Positions 41,118 to 50,423 of a stretch of DNA of 64,000 bases are shown piece after piece. The position numbers were made by a program, and so were the translations under genes. The notes below the pieces were generated by a model, which saw nothing but the letters and a program-made list of their open reading frames with translations, was not told the DNA's origin and ran no database searches. How positions within the stretch are numbered: position 1 is the first letter of the stretch; every line of letters begins with the position of its first letter. Source of the DNA: Opitutaceae bacterium (GTDB lineage Bacteria; Verrucomicrobiota; Verrucomicrobiia; Opitutales; Opitutaceae); assembly GCA_028688225.1 (NCBI GenBank), contig JAQTYQ010000006.1, forward strand, positions 1 to 64,000, read 5' to 3'.

Positions 41118-43301
41118 ATGCCCTCCCCCGTCATGCCAGAATCCCCTCCCCAACCGCCCGCGCCAGCGGGCGCGCCGGGTGGCCCGGATGAACATGCCGT
41201 GGAGCGCCGCACCCTGCGCGATTATTACATCATCATCCGCGAGCGTCTGTGGATTGCGCTGCCGCTGGCGCTGCTGGTCGCCCTGCCGCTGGGTTATTAC
41301 CAGATGCGGGAGACGCCGATGTACGAGAGCCATGCGACCATGCAATTCGAGCGGCCGGAAAAAATCGTGATGGTCGACCAGGTCATGGACCAATCGCCGC
41401 GTTCCGAGATCGACATCAACACCTATCTCCAGCGCCTCAACAGCGCGAGCTTGCGGGCCAAAGTCATCGACTCGCTGACGCCCGATGAAGTCAAAACCCT
41501 GCAGCGGCCCTACCTCAAGGATCTGCCGCCGGGAGCCGGTCCGCCGTCGGCCGCGGCCGCCCTGGGCAGCGTCTATGCCGAGTCCGTGCGCGGCAGCCTC
41601 ATCATCCTCATCGCCGCCCGCCACCGCGATCCCGAGGCCGCCGCCCTGGTCGCCAACCGCTACTACAAGCAATTCGTCAGCTACCTGATCGATAAAAGCG
41701 GCGGTTCCAATGACGAGGCGGTCGCGTTTCTCCAGCGACGCGCCACCGAGCTGCAAAAGGAATACGAGGAAAAGGAGCAGCGGCTGCTGGATTACAAGAA
41801 ACAGCGCAACCTCATCTCGCTGGACGACAGCCTGAACATCGTCACCGACCGGCTGAAGAGCGTGAATGCCGCCCGCACCGCCGCCCACCTCGACCGCCTC
41901 AACCTCGAGGTTTACTCCAATCAGGTGCAGGAATTCAAAAAAGCCGGCCGCGACCTGCTGGAAATCTCCTATATCGCCGGCCACGGCACCATCCCCGCGC
42001 TTAAAACCCAACTGGCCGAACTGGCCCAGCGCCAGGACGTCCTGAGCCAACGCTATCTGGAGCGTCACCCCCAGATGATCGAAATCGCCCGCACGCTGGC
42101 GCTGGTCCGCGACCAGCTCAACCGGGCCATCGATCTCGCCATCGCCGACCTCACCGCCAGTCTGGAGAAAGCCCGCGATTCCGAACAGTCACTCGACCGG
42201 GAATATACCAAGCAGGAAATGGAACAGCTGCGCCTCGATGATCTCAAGGTCGAGTACCGCAGCCTGGAGGACCAGGCCGCCGTCGCCAAAAACGCCTACT
42301 CCCAGGTGCTCGACAGCCTGAACAAGACGACGACCTCCAAGGGGCTCGATTACCGCATCCCCGTCAGCCTCCTCGACCGCGCCGTGCCCAATTTCGCCCC
42401 CTACACCCCCAACAAGACGCGCATACTCCGCACCTGCATCATGGTCGGCCTGTGCGTGTTCCTGGGCGTGGCGTTCGGGCTCAGTGTGATCGACGACCGG
42501 ATCAAGAGCGCCTGGGATGTCGAATCCTACCTCGGGGTCAATCTGCTCGGCATCGTCCCCGACCTTTCCAGCGTCAAGGACGAGGACAAGCACATGCTCG
42601 CCATCAAGGCCAAGGCCACGCCCGGCGTGGAGGCGTTCCTGAGCGTCTACAGCGCCGTCAAGATCCAGTCGAAACTGGATTATCCCAAGATGCTCCTCGT
42701 CACGAGCACGATCCCCGGCGAGGGCAAGACCCTGATCTCCTGCAATCTGGCGGGCTGCTTTGCGCGCCATGGCCGGACCACGCTCCTCATCGACTGCGAC
42801 ATGCGGCGGCCCATGCTGCACCGGCATTTCCAGCAGCCGAACGACGCCGGCATCCTCACTTGGGCCGAGGCAGGGGCGAGTCTTGAGGGCGACCTGCTGG
42901 TCAATCCGCACCTGAGCATCACCAAGATCGCCGACAACCTTTGGCTCCTGCGCTCCGGCGGCCGCTCCAAGAGCCCCACGGAGTTCCTGGAAAATCCGGT
43001 GTTCGGGCAGTTTCTCGAGCAACTGAAGAAACGCTTCGACCTCATCGTGATCGACTCCCCCCCGGTCGGCGCCGTCTCCGACAGCCTGCTCATCGCCGAG
43101 CATACCGACGAGCTCATCTACGTCTGCCGTTTCAACCGCGCCTACCGCAAACACATCCGGCAGTTCGTCCGGACGCTGCGCGAAAGCAAAAACGAGTTTC
43201 TGGGCATCGTGCTCAACGGCCTGTCGCCGCGGCGCATCGAATACTACACGAACTACCGGTATTACCGCAGTTACAAGAAATACTACGGCTCGCAGAGCTA
43301 G
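41118..43301 (+). CDS. Wzz-type co-polymerase / tyrosine autokinase (BY-kinase)
   Basis: 727 residues in the inner membrane. The Wzz domain starts RTLRDYYIIIRERLWIALPL (first helix about 43-62) and carries a long periplasmic coiled coil (about 200-400). A second helix (TCIMVGLCVFLGVAFGLSVI) leads to the kinase with Walker A TSTIPGEGKTLIS, Walker A' LLIDCDMRRPML and Walker B LIVIDSPPVG. The C-terminus has a tyrosine cluster (YYTNYRYYRSYKKYYG) for autophosphorylation. It controls chain length and export of an exopolysaccharide together with the Wza-like protein. No glycosyltransferase genes are in the window, so the sugar genes must lie elsewhere. Confidence 0.93.
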   Translation: MPSPVMPESPPQPPAPAGAPGGPDEHAVERRTLRDYYIIIRERLWIALPLALLVALPLGYYQMRETPMYESHATMQFERPEKIVMVDQVMDQSPRSEIDINTYLQRLNSASLRAKVIDSLTPDEVKTLQRPYLKDLPPGAGPPSAAAALGSVYAESVRGSLIILIAARHRDPEAAALVANRYYKQFVSYLIDKSGGSNDEAVAFLQRRATELQKEYEEKEQRLLDYKKQRNLISLDDSLNIVTDRLKSVNAARTAAHLDRLNLEVYSNQVQEFKKAGRDLLEISYIAGHGTIPALKTQLAELAQRQDVLSQRYLERHPQMIEIARTLALVRDQLNRAIDLAIADLTASLEKARDSEQSLDREYTKQEMEQLRLDDLKVEYRSLEDQAAVAKNAYSQVLDSLNKTTTSKGLDYRIPVSLLDRAVPNFAPYTPNKTRILRTCIMVGLCVFLGVAFGLSVIDDRIKSAWDVESYLGVNLLGIVPDLSSVKDEDKHMLAIKAKATPGVEAFLSVYSAVKIQSKLDYPKMLLVTSTIPGEGKTLISCNLAGCFARHGRTTLLIDCDMRRPMLHRHFQQPNDAGILTWAEAGASLEGDLLVNPHLSITKIADNLWLLRSGGRSKSPTEFLENPVFGQFLEQLKKRFDLIVIDSPPVGAVSDSLLIAEHTDELIYVCRFNRAYRKHIRQFVRTLRESKNEFLGIVLNGLSPRRIEYYTNYRYYRSYKKYYGSQS

Positions 43302-43413
43302 GAACCTGTCGGACTTCATCCTCCGTGTTCCTAGGGCGGATGCGGTTTTACCGGCCCCGCTGCGCCGCATTTTCCTGCTTCATTCCGCAAGCCTCCTCCG
43401 GCATGCTGTCCCC

Positions 43414-44256
43414 GTGCCCTCCTCTTTTCTCCCGGCCAGATTCGATCCGAAGCAACCCATTGCGCTCATCGCCGGCCAGGGGCTCTACCCCGTGCTCGTT
43501 GCGCAGGCCATCCGCCGCGCGGGTTTGACGCTGAAATTGGTGGCGTTCGATGAGGAGACCCGCCCCGACCTCATCCGCAGTTTTCCCGAGGCCGACCGCC
43601 GCACGATCCTAGTGGGACAACTGGGCAAGATGCTGCGCACCCTCGATCAGTTCGGCGCCGGCTACGCCTACATGGCCGGACAGATCGCCCCGCGCCGTCT
43701 CTTCAAGGGCCTGCATCCCGATCTCAAGGCCACCCGCATCCTCCTCTCGCTCAAGCGCCGCAACGCCGAGACCATTTTCGGCGCCATCGCCGCCGAAATC
43801 GAAAAACTCGGGCTGACCCTGCTTGATGCGCGCGCCTTCCTCGACGACCACCTGGCCGCCCCCGGGGTCATGACCGGCGGCCGCTTCCCCTTCGATCATG
43901 AATACCTCGATCACGGCATCCACATCGCCCGCGAAATCGCGCGGCTCGACGTCGGCCAGGGCGTGGTCGTGCGCAAGGGCACCGTGCTCGCCGTCGAGGC
44001 CTTCGAGGGCACGGACGAGATGCTCCGCCGCGCCGGCGCCTTCAAGACCGACCAGATGTTGTTTGTGAAGACGGTGAAGACCAGCCAGGACTATCGTTTC
44101 GACGTGCCGGTGTTCGGGCAGCGCACCCTGGAGACCATGCGCGAGTCCGGCATTACCGCCGCCGCGCTCGAAGCCGGCAAGGTCATCGTCCTCGACCGCC
44201 CGGCCGTGGTCGCGCAGGCCCGGGCGTGGGGCATCCACCTCCTGGGTTTCGAGTAA
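43414..44256 (+). CDS. lpxI: UDP-2,3-diacylglucosamine pyrophosphatase LpxI
   Basis: 280 residues from GTG 43414. N-terminal PIALIAGQGLYPVLVAQAIR matches the DUF1009/LpxI start, followed by VGQLGKMLRTLDQFGAGYAY, MAGQIAPRRLF, LLDARAFLDDHLAAPGVMTG and the C-terminal catalytic half with DVGQGVVVRKGTVLAVEAFE, GTDEMLRRAG and FDVPVFGQRTLETM. LpxI hydrolyses UDP-2,3-diacylglucosamine to lipid X in lipid A synthesis and replaces LpxH in many bacteria. It implies a lipopolysaccharide outer membrane. No other lpx gene is near. Confidence 0.9.
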   Translation: MPSSFLPARFDPKQPIALIAGQGLYPVLVAQAIRRAGLTLKLVAFDEETRPDLIRSFPEADRRTILVGQLGKMLRTLDQFGAGYAYMAGQIAPRRLFKGLHPDLKATRILLSLKRRNAETIFGAIAAEIEKLGLTLLDARAFLDDHLAAPGVMTGGRFPFDHEYLDHGIHIAREIARLDVGQGVVVRKGTVLAVEAFEGTDEMLRRAGAFKTDQMLFVKTVKTSQDYRFDVPVFGQRTLETMRESGITAAALEAGKVIVLDRPAVVAQARAWGIHLLGFE

Positions 44257-44303
44257 TGCGCTGCCAGCTTGCGCTTTCCCCTTCCCCTTCCCAAATTCCG
44301 GCC

Positions 44304-44807
44304 ATGCAGAACGATGTCGTCGAGGTAGCCATCAAGGGTGTCATGCCCACCGCCAACGGCTGCGCCGTCTTCCTCGGCAATGAAAGCAAGATCTTCGTCA
44401 TCTACGTCGACCACAGCGTGGGCAACGCGATTTCGATGACGCTGAACGGCATCAAGAAGGAACGCCCCCTGACGCACGACCTGATCGGCAGCATCCTGCT
44501 CGGACTCAACGCCACCATCGAGCGCATCATCATCAACGACGTCAGTGACGGCACCTTTTATGCGCGCATCATTTTGCAGATGCAGAATGAGCTCGGCCGG
44601 AAGATCGTCGAGGTCGACGCCCGTCCGAGCGACTCCATCGTGCTCGCGCTGCAGCAAAAGAAGCCGATTTTCGCCGCGCAGAAGGTTTTCGACGCCGTGG
44701 AGGACATGTCCGAAATCCTCGAGCGGGTCCTCAAGCAACAGGGCGAGGAAACCGAGGACGAGGAAGATGAAGAGGAGGACGAGGAGGGAGAGGGGGAGAA
44801 ATCCTGA
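44304..44807 (+). CDS. Bifunctional nuclease (DUF151) family protein with acidic tail
   Basis: 167 residues from ATG 44304. The BFN/DUF151 domain covers about 1-135: VVEVAIKGVMPTANGCAVFL, FVIYVDHSVGNAIS, RPLTHDLIGSILLGLNATIE, IINDVSDGTFYARIILQMQN and EVDARPSDSIVLALQQKKPI. Plant and thermophile members have RNase and DNase activity. After the domain comes a tail of about 20 nearly all Glu/Asp residues (ETEDEEDEEEDEEGEGE), not part of the family, which may bind a basic partner. Gap 44808-44941 holds no gene. Confidence 0.9.
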   Translation: MQNDVVEVAIKGVMPTANGCAVFLGNESKIFVIYVDHSVGNAISMTLNGIKKERPLTHDLIGSILLGLNATIERIIINDVSDGTFYARIILQMQNELGRKIVEVDARPSDSIVLALQQKKPIFAAQKVFDAVEDMSEILERVLKQQGEETEDEEDEEEDEEGEGEKS

Positions 44808-44941
44808 CTTCCGGCGGAACTGATGGACGACGGTCCGCCAGGCGTGCCAGGGACGCGGCCGGTCTGATTTCCACCCGCGGGGCTTGCCTCTGCCCGCCCA
44901 TCCGGGTCTCGTGGGAATTTTGAATTCGCCATCTTCGCCGC

Positions 44942-46045
44942 ATGCCACCGCCCCCAGCATCCTTGCCCGCTGAGCCGCGCCGGCTGCCCGCGCCCATCGC
45001 GGCCGGCCAGCCCTGGACTGCGCTGGCGCCGATGCAGGACGTCACGGATCTGGCCTTCCTGCAGGTCATCAGCCGGTACGGGGCGCCTGACTTTTTCTTC
45101 ACCGAGTTCTTCCGGGTCCACGTGCAGTCGCGCCCGGAGCCGCACATCCTGCGTTCCATCCTCGAGAACACCACCGGCCGCCCCGTCTTCGCCCAACTCA
45201 TCGGCGAGAGCGTGCCCCACCTGGTGCGCACGGTGCAGGCGCTGCTCGCCTGCCCCGTGGCCGGCATCGATCTCAACCTCGGCTGCCCCGCACCCAAGAT
45301 CTACCGCAAAAACGTCGGCGGCGGGCTGCTGCGTGATCCCGCCCGGATCGATGAAATCCTCGGCGCGCTTCGCGCCGCCGTGCCCGGGCTGCTCACCGTC
45401 AAGATGCGGATCGGCTTCGACGACCCGGCGAACTTCGGACGCATCCTGGAGCTCGTCAACCGGCATGCCGTCGATCTTCTCACCGTGCACGGCCGCACGG
45501 TGAAGGAGATGTACCGCGGCGAGGTGCGCTACGATCTCATCGCGCAGGCCGTGCAGACGGTGCGCTGCCCCGTGCTCGCCAACGGCAACATCACCTCCGC
45601 CGGGCGGGCGGCGGACGTCCTCGCCCGGACCGGCGCCGCCGGCGTCATGATCGGCCGGCATGCCATCCGCAATCCCTGGATCTTCCGCCAATGCCGCGAG
45701 CGTTTCGCCGGGCGTCCGGTCTCCGTCGTCACCCTCGCCGATGTGCGCGCCTATATCGAGCACCTCTATCGCGCCACCACCACCCCCGGCGGGCCCGAAC
45801 GCCTGCAGGTGGCCCGGATGAAGAAGTATCTCAACTTTGTCGGCCAGGGCGTCGATCCGGACGGCGTTTTTCTCCAGGCGATGCGCCGCGCCCAAACCGA
45901 GGCGGAATTGTTCTCCGTCTGCGACCGCCACCTGCTGGGCGAGCCGGCGCGGGCATTCCCGCCCGAACCCCACCCCGGGCTCCTTGCCCGGCCCAATCGC
46001 GAGGGGGCGCTCGAAACGTGTTCGCTCGACAATGTGCCCGCCTGA
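44942..46045 (+). CDS. tRNA-dihydrouridine synthase
   Basis: 367 residues. TIM-barrel flavoprotein motifs: WTALAPMQDVTDLAFLQVIS, FFFTEFFRVHV, catalytic Cys in GIDLNLGCPAPKIYRKNVGG, LTVKMRIGFDDP, LLTVHGRTVKEMYRGEVRYD, CPVLANGNITSAG and GVMIGRHAIRNPWIFRQ. It reduces uridines in the tRNA D-loop with FMN and NADPH. The subgroup (DusA, B or C) is not clear. The C-terminal tRNA-binding helices follow. It probably shares a transcript with 46078, 32 bp downstream. Confidence 0.92.
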   Translation: MPPPPASLPAEPRRLPAPIAAGQPWTALAPMQDVTDLAFLQVISRYGAPDFFFTEFFRVHVQSRPEPHILRSILENTTGRPVFAQLIGESVPHLVRTVQALLACPVAGIDLNLGCPAPKIYRKNVGGGLLRDPARIDEILGALRAAVPGLLTVKMRIGFDDPANFGRILELVNRHAVDLLTVHGRTVKEMYRGEVRYDLIAQAVQTVRCPVLANGNITSAGRAADVLARTGAAGVMIGRHAIRNPWIFRQCRERFAGRPVSVVTLADVRAYIEHLYRATTTPGGPERLQVARMKKYLNFVGQGVDPDGVFLQAMRRAQTEAELFSVCDRHLLGEPARAFPPEPHPGLLARPNREGALETCSLDNVPA

Positions 46046-46077
46046 CCCGCACCCTGCGTCCTTCCCCCTTCACCTCC

Positions 46078-46515
46078 ATGCCCAAGATCGACGTCAGCAA
46101 AGTTGCAGAAATCCTGCAGAAAAACCATATCGAGCCGGCCGTGCTCCGCCGCATCATCGAGGAGATCAATCACGTGGTGCAGCCCGATCCCGCCGAGGAA
46201 AACAAGCCTCCACCGGTGAAGAAGCAGTGGGTGATCCTCATCTCCGACCCTGAGCACCGTCTGCCCAAGGATGACTTCACCGGCTGGGTCGTGCAGATCC
46301 CGGAAAGCGAGAGTCCGGCCACGACCCAGGATCGCGTCTTTCGCGGCGCCTATGATTTCAACACCACCAGGCGCGGCCGGTTGCTGCCGGTGAAAACCGT
46401 CGGCGAGGCGCTGGAGAACGTGCCGGCGAAGCAGTTCAAGGAAGCCGAGCTCTGGGTGAAAACCAAGACGCCCGTGCTCATGCTGCGCACCGACAATCGC
46501 ATCCCGACGGAGTAG
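46078..46515 (+). CDS. Conserved hypothetical protein
   Basis: 145 residues from ATG 46078. I do not recognise a named family. The start PKIDVSKVAEILQKNHIEPA looks helical; the middle has KKQWVILISDPEHRLPKDDF and WVVQIPESESPATTQDRVFR, and the end TKTPVLMLRTDNRIPTE. No signal or membrane helix. It follows the Dus gene closely and is followed by a GC-rich stem-loop. Similar small proteins appear in related genomes by memory of the sequence style, but no function is claimed. Confidence 0.75.
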   Translation: MPKIDVSKVAEILQKNHIEPAVLRRIIEEINHVVQPDPAEENKPPPVKKQWVILISDPEHRLPKDDFTGWVVQIPESESPATTQDRVFRGAYDFNTTRRGRLLPVKTVGEALENVPAKQFKEAELWVKTKTPVLMLRTDNRIPTE

Positions 46516-46520
46516 GCCCC

Positions 46521-46541
46521 GCGCGCCCCGGAGCGCGCTTT
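46521..46541 (+). terminator. Rho-independent-like terminator
   Basis: Stem GCGCGC / GCGCGC with a 6-nt loop (46521-46538) followed by TTT, five bases after the stop of 46078. It separates this plus-strand unit from the convergent helicase gene. Confidence 0.55.
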
Positions 46542-46676
46542 GGTCAGGTAACTCTCATTGACCACAAGCCCCAAATTTGACCCCGTCCCTTGCCTCCGGC
46601 GAAACACGAGGCCGCGGCATCAGGCGGCAAGTGTTTCGATGTGGCCGGCCATGAGCCCGAACACGTTTCGTTCGAT

Positions 46677-49600
46677 CTATTTCTTCCGCCTTGCCGATTT
46701 GACACCGACTGGCTGCTTTCCTTTGCACTTAGGAAACTTCTCACAGCCGTAGAATTGCCCCCACTGCCCAGTTCGCAGTCTCGTCTTTCCGCCGCACTTT
46801 GGGCAAGCTGGCCCCTCCTCGGGCAGCCCGCTGCCTTTCCCCTGTGCAGCTGCCGGTTGCCTGATCTTTCTTAGGTCAGTGGTCCAATGGCAGTTGTTGG
46901 CCGTACACAAGAAAAACCCACCTCGCTTTTCAAGCCACACTGTAGGCGATCCGCACTTTCCGCAGGTCGGGTTCTCTTGAGCCCAGAAGTCTCGACCCTC
47001 GCGGGCGAAACCGGGCAGGGCGAGGTATTCGGCGATCTGTTTGGCGGTTTCCTCACCTTCGACTCGCATCATTATTTCGTCGGTGCCAGTTGTGTAACTG
47101 AGGGGATTGAGTGACCCAAACCAGGCAATCTTGCCGTCGATCAGCACGACCTTCTGGTGGACTTTCGCGCGCAAATCCACAACGCAGCCCAGCTGACGGA
47201 GCGCTTCAAGTGCCTCGTCGGTTTGTTCCGGTTCCCCAGGATTTGTGTATGCCGAACGGGTGACACAACGGATTTTGACACCACGAGCGAGCATTTGTCG
47301 GAATATGTCCCCGAGGCTCGCGGTCCGAGCCACTGTGATGAAACCAGAGAAGATCACGACCGATTGCCGCGCGGCCGCAAAGTCAGCGCGAAGTGCAGTC
47401 CCAAAACTATTCTGATCGAATAGTCCTTGACTGGGAGAGAGCGTAAACGGTGAGCCCGGCGGCGCGACTCGTGTCCAATCAACCGGATGGAATGCCAGTA
47501 CGTCTCGCGCATCGATAACCGTGCCCGTCTCCTGAGCCTTGTACAAGATCTCCCGAACGACGGCGTTGCTGGGTAGCTTTGCGTCTAGAAACCGTCGGTT
47601 AATGATCAGAATCAAGTGGCTCTTCGCGCGGCTGATCGCGACGTTCAGAAGTCGAGGCCCCTCGTCCTTCTGCGACTCCCCTTGAAGGAAACGACTGACG
47701 CCGTAATCGCCTATCCCTTCGGGGAGGTCGATGATCATAGCTTGCTTCTCATTGCCTTGGAATCGGTGAACCACTCCGACAACCACATCCTCACCTCCAG
47801 CTTCCTTGATCATTCGACCGATCAGGCGGTTCTGTGCCTTGAAGCCCACACTGACCCCACAGTTTGCGTGCTTACGTATGAAGAGAGCGGCATTTCGCGC
47901 GACGACAGCGTGAACGAGATTGTAGCGCGAGCCGCCTTCATCGAAACCGACAAAGGGGTTGAGAGAACTTGTATCGATGATCGTGATCGCCTGATTGAAA
48001 GGGGCTGGGATTGAACACGGAGGCCTTCCTGGCTCAGTGACTAAACGCCCGTCGTACATCGGCCTGGTGATTAGCTGGCAGATCTCGTCGACCATGCGGC
48101 GCTGCCGAGTCAACATCACCAGTTGTCGCGGAGGTTTATGGGCATGCATGGCATCTGCGATACCGGCAAGGCAGAAGACGTCCCTCCCAAGAACATCGAA
48201 AATCGCCTGTTGATCAGTCGCCACGATTGGCGGCAGTTGACGGAAGTCGCCACACACAACAACGCGCTTTTTCGACAACCCCGCAGCATGGAACAGCGCT
48301 GGCGGCAACACCATCGATGCCTCATCGATGACAACTGTGTCAAAATTCTGAAACTGCTTCGGGCTCAGGTAGAGCTTGGTAACCGTGGCACCGATCACCT
48401 TTGCATTCTTGAGGACCGACTCCTCCATTTCCGCAAGCTGCCGGTTGACCGCCGCAAGTGCATCTGCCACTGGACTGCGTCGCTGCTCGATCTCACGAAT
48501 TCTCTGCAAGACTCTTGGCCGCTCAAAACCTCGAACCTGTCCCTGTAATGCTTGAATTTGAGCGGCGAGCCGCTGGGGAGCAACGGATGCTTCCTCATAT
48601 GAACTTTCAACAGCCCGTCTCTTCTGATCGAGCGTGACACGAGTTTGGTTGAGACCAACGATCTTCCGTTTCGTGGTTTCTTCTGGCTCCAGAAGGAGCC
48701 GACGGAGCGGGCCAGAAGAGTGCCATTTTACCAAGGCTTCTTCGGCCGTCTGAATTTGCGCTCGGTTCGCGGCGATCTCGTTGGCTAGGCCCGATCTTTC
48801 TTGGGCCGCGTGGTATTTCCTCTCCTCCGCTCCTTTTAGCTCACGCTGGGCATCATCGATCTGGCGGAACACAGTTTCCGCTGCTGCAAACGGCAAAAGC
48901 TCTTGTGCCAGTCTCCTTAATTCGATTTCCAATTCGGCCTTCTGCTTCCGAAGATTCTCACCAAGTCGCTCCGCAATGCCTGCCGGCGTTACGTACGCCG
49001 AGAACTCTTCCTTGAGATCTCGCAGTTCGATCCGGCCTACGCGCACGATCAGGCCATTCTCGACCAATGGTATCCCCTTAAAGATCTTGCACAACCGATA
49101 GAGTATCTGATCAACCGCCTGATTCGTGTTCGAACAAACCAAGACGCGCTCTTCTGCCGAGAACAGGGAATGCACGATGCCAGTAAGGGTAACGGTTTTC
49201 CCTGACCCAGGAGGTCCCCAAATGTAGGATATGCTGTTTCCAAGGGACGTTCGTGCTGCGTTCTCTTGGTCGGAATCTAGGTCGGTGTTGTTGCCCGTTG
49301 GTGGGAGTTTCAGCGGTGGACCTTCCAAAGAGACACCTCCATTACACAACACGGCTTCGGCCAAGGTAGAGTTGAATTGGCCCGCATCAGTGCCTCCAAG
49401 ATTCTTTAACCGATCAGCCAACTGCTGAAGCATCGCACTGTTATCGATCCGCAATTCGGCCACCCCGACAGTATCGCCGAGATCATCGTCGGTTTCGACG
49501 ACGATAGTCTTTTCGGGGAGGATTACGGATACTACTCGACCTTGGCTCGCTCGCTTGCCTGCACGAATCATCACGCCTGCGCCCTCAAATACCTCATCTG

Positions 49601-50210
49601 CTTCTCCATCGAATGAGAACTGATAGCCGACCTTCCCTCCTTCAAGAGAGACTCTACGTCCGTCGTGCACAGCGATCACGATTTTGCCGCCGCCCTTCGC
49701 TTTCAATTCGGCAACATGTGCTTCGATCGCGACAACATAACGGTCGCGGGTCGACACGCTGGGACCTGTTGGCAACGTTAGCGACGTCTCACGAGTCCGA
49801 CGATAGGTCTCTGGTGTGTCCGGTGCTCCCCCACGTGGCCGGATCTGAATTGGGCCTGCTAGTTTCTTTGGCGATGGGTCAACTTCTGGTTCGTCTTCTT
49901 CTGGTTCCTCATCAGCCCTAGCAACGACACGAGTGCTCTTCTGGGAGGAAACGGCTGGAACGGTTTCTGACTGCTCAGGGCGAGGAGCAGCTAGGCACGC
50001 TGGCACCGCGACGCCCGCAGGGGAACAAAACACGGTCATCAACGCTTCATCAACTTTCGCAGCAAGGCGGCGCATCGCTGGACGGTCTCTATGGATTAAT
50101 TCGCCTTTGATCTGCTCCAAGATTGTCCGGTTGTTGCGCTCCTTCTTGAAGAGCTCTTCAAGATCAGCACCACCTAACTTGAAATAGGGCCTGTTTGCGG
50201 GATACTGCAT
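46677..50210 (-). CDS. SF1 (COG1112-type) helicase-PLD nuclease-zinc finger fusion; type II Mokosh-like defence protein
   Basis: 1177 residues. The N-terminal 250 residues include an acidic linker and a beta-rich part. The helicase spans about 300-875 with Walker A WGPPGSGKT (331-339), a long coiled coil (about 415-600), DEAS box VVIDEASM (626-633), GDFRQLPP (654-661), HRFQGNEKQ and LNVAISRAKSHL. A PLD nuclease follows (about 930-1065) with one HKD motif: H1018, K1020, D1025 and GSLN at 1032-1035. Two topoisomerase-type zinc ribbons end the protein (CGKCG...CTANNC; CPKCG...CEKFPKC). Helicase plus PLD in one chain is the described layout of type II Mokosh anti-phage systems. GC is lower than in neighbours, which suggests transfer. 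Confidence 0.85.
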   Translation of the reverse strand: MQYPANRPYFKLGGADLEELFKKERNNRTILEQIKGELIHRDRPAMRRLAAKVDEALMTVFCSPAGVAVPACLAAPRPEQSETVPAVSSQKSTRVVARADEEPEEDEPEVDPSPKKLAGPIQIRPRGGAPDTPETYRRTRETSLTLPTGPSVSTRDRYVVAIEAHVAELKAKGGGKIVIAVHDGRRVSLEGGKVGYQFSFDGEADEVFEGAGVMIRAGKRASQGRVVSVILPEKTIVVETDDDLGDTVGVAELRIDNSAMLQQLADRLKNLGGTDAGQFNSTLAEAVLCNGGVSLEGPPLKLPPTGNNTDLDSDQENAARTSLGNSISYIWGPPGSGKTVTLTGIVHSLFSAEERVLVCSNTNQAVDQILYRLCKIFKGIPLVENGLIVRVGRIELRDLKEEFSAYVTPAGIAERLGENLRKQKAELEIELRRLAQELLPFAAAETVFRQIDDAQRELKGAEERKYHAAQERSGLANEIAANRAQIQTAEEALVKWHSSGPLRRLLLEPEETTKRKIVGLNQTRVTLDQKRRAVESSYEEASVAPQRLAAQIQALQGQVRGFERPRVLQRIREIEQRRSPVADALAAVNRQLAEMEESVLKNAKVIGATVTKLYLSPKQFQNFDTVVIDEASMVLPPALFHAAGLSKKRVVVCGDFRQLPPIVATDQQAIFDVLGRDVFCLAGIADAMHAHKPPRQLVMLTRQRRMVDEICQLITRPMYDGRLVTEPGRPPCSIPAPFNQAITIIDTSSLNPFVGFDEGGSRYNLVHAVVARNAALFIRKHANCGVSVGFKAQNRLIGRMIKEAGGEDVVVGVVHRFQGNEKQAMIIDLPEGIGDYGVSRFLQGESQKDEGPRLLNVAISRAKSHLILIINRRFLDAKLPSNAVVREILYKAQETGTVIDARDVLAFHPVDWTRVAPPGSPFTLSPSQGLFDQNSFGTALRADFAAARQSVVIFSGFITVARTASLGDIFRQMLARGVKIRCVTRSAYTNPGEPEQTDEALEALRQLGCVVDLRAKVHQKVVLIDGKIAWFGSLNPLSYTTGTDEIMMRVEGEETAKQIAEYLALPGFAREGRDFWAQENPTCGKCGSPTVWLEKRGGFFLCTANNCHWTTDLRKIRQPAAAQGKGSGLPEEGPACPKCGGKTRLRTGQWGQFYGCEKFPKCKGKQPVGVKSARRKK

Positions 50211-50277
50211 CTGTGCGCCTTGTAATTCTCCAATTAATGGCGTTGTTGGTCAACACATCGCGACCGAGACACCTTAT

Positions 50278-50290
50278 GGTAACAGTTACC
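50278..50290. promoter_or_regulatory. Palindrome upstream of the helicase gene
   Basis: GGTAACAGTTACC, a perfect 13-bp palindrome with a central A, lies 68 bp before the start of the minus-strand helicase gene, inside the 213-bp gap to the NERD gene. It could be an operator. No regulator gene is adjacent. Confidence 0.35.
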
Positions 50291-50423
50291 GATGCCGCGG
50301 CGCCGCGCCCATCGCTAGCGTGGTGATGGTGGATGCCAAAAACTGCTGCGATAGGCAGCCGAGGACTGTTTCAACAGACCCGGTGCGAAAGCGGATACTG
50401 CCCGGATCTTACCCTTGGGCGTG

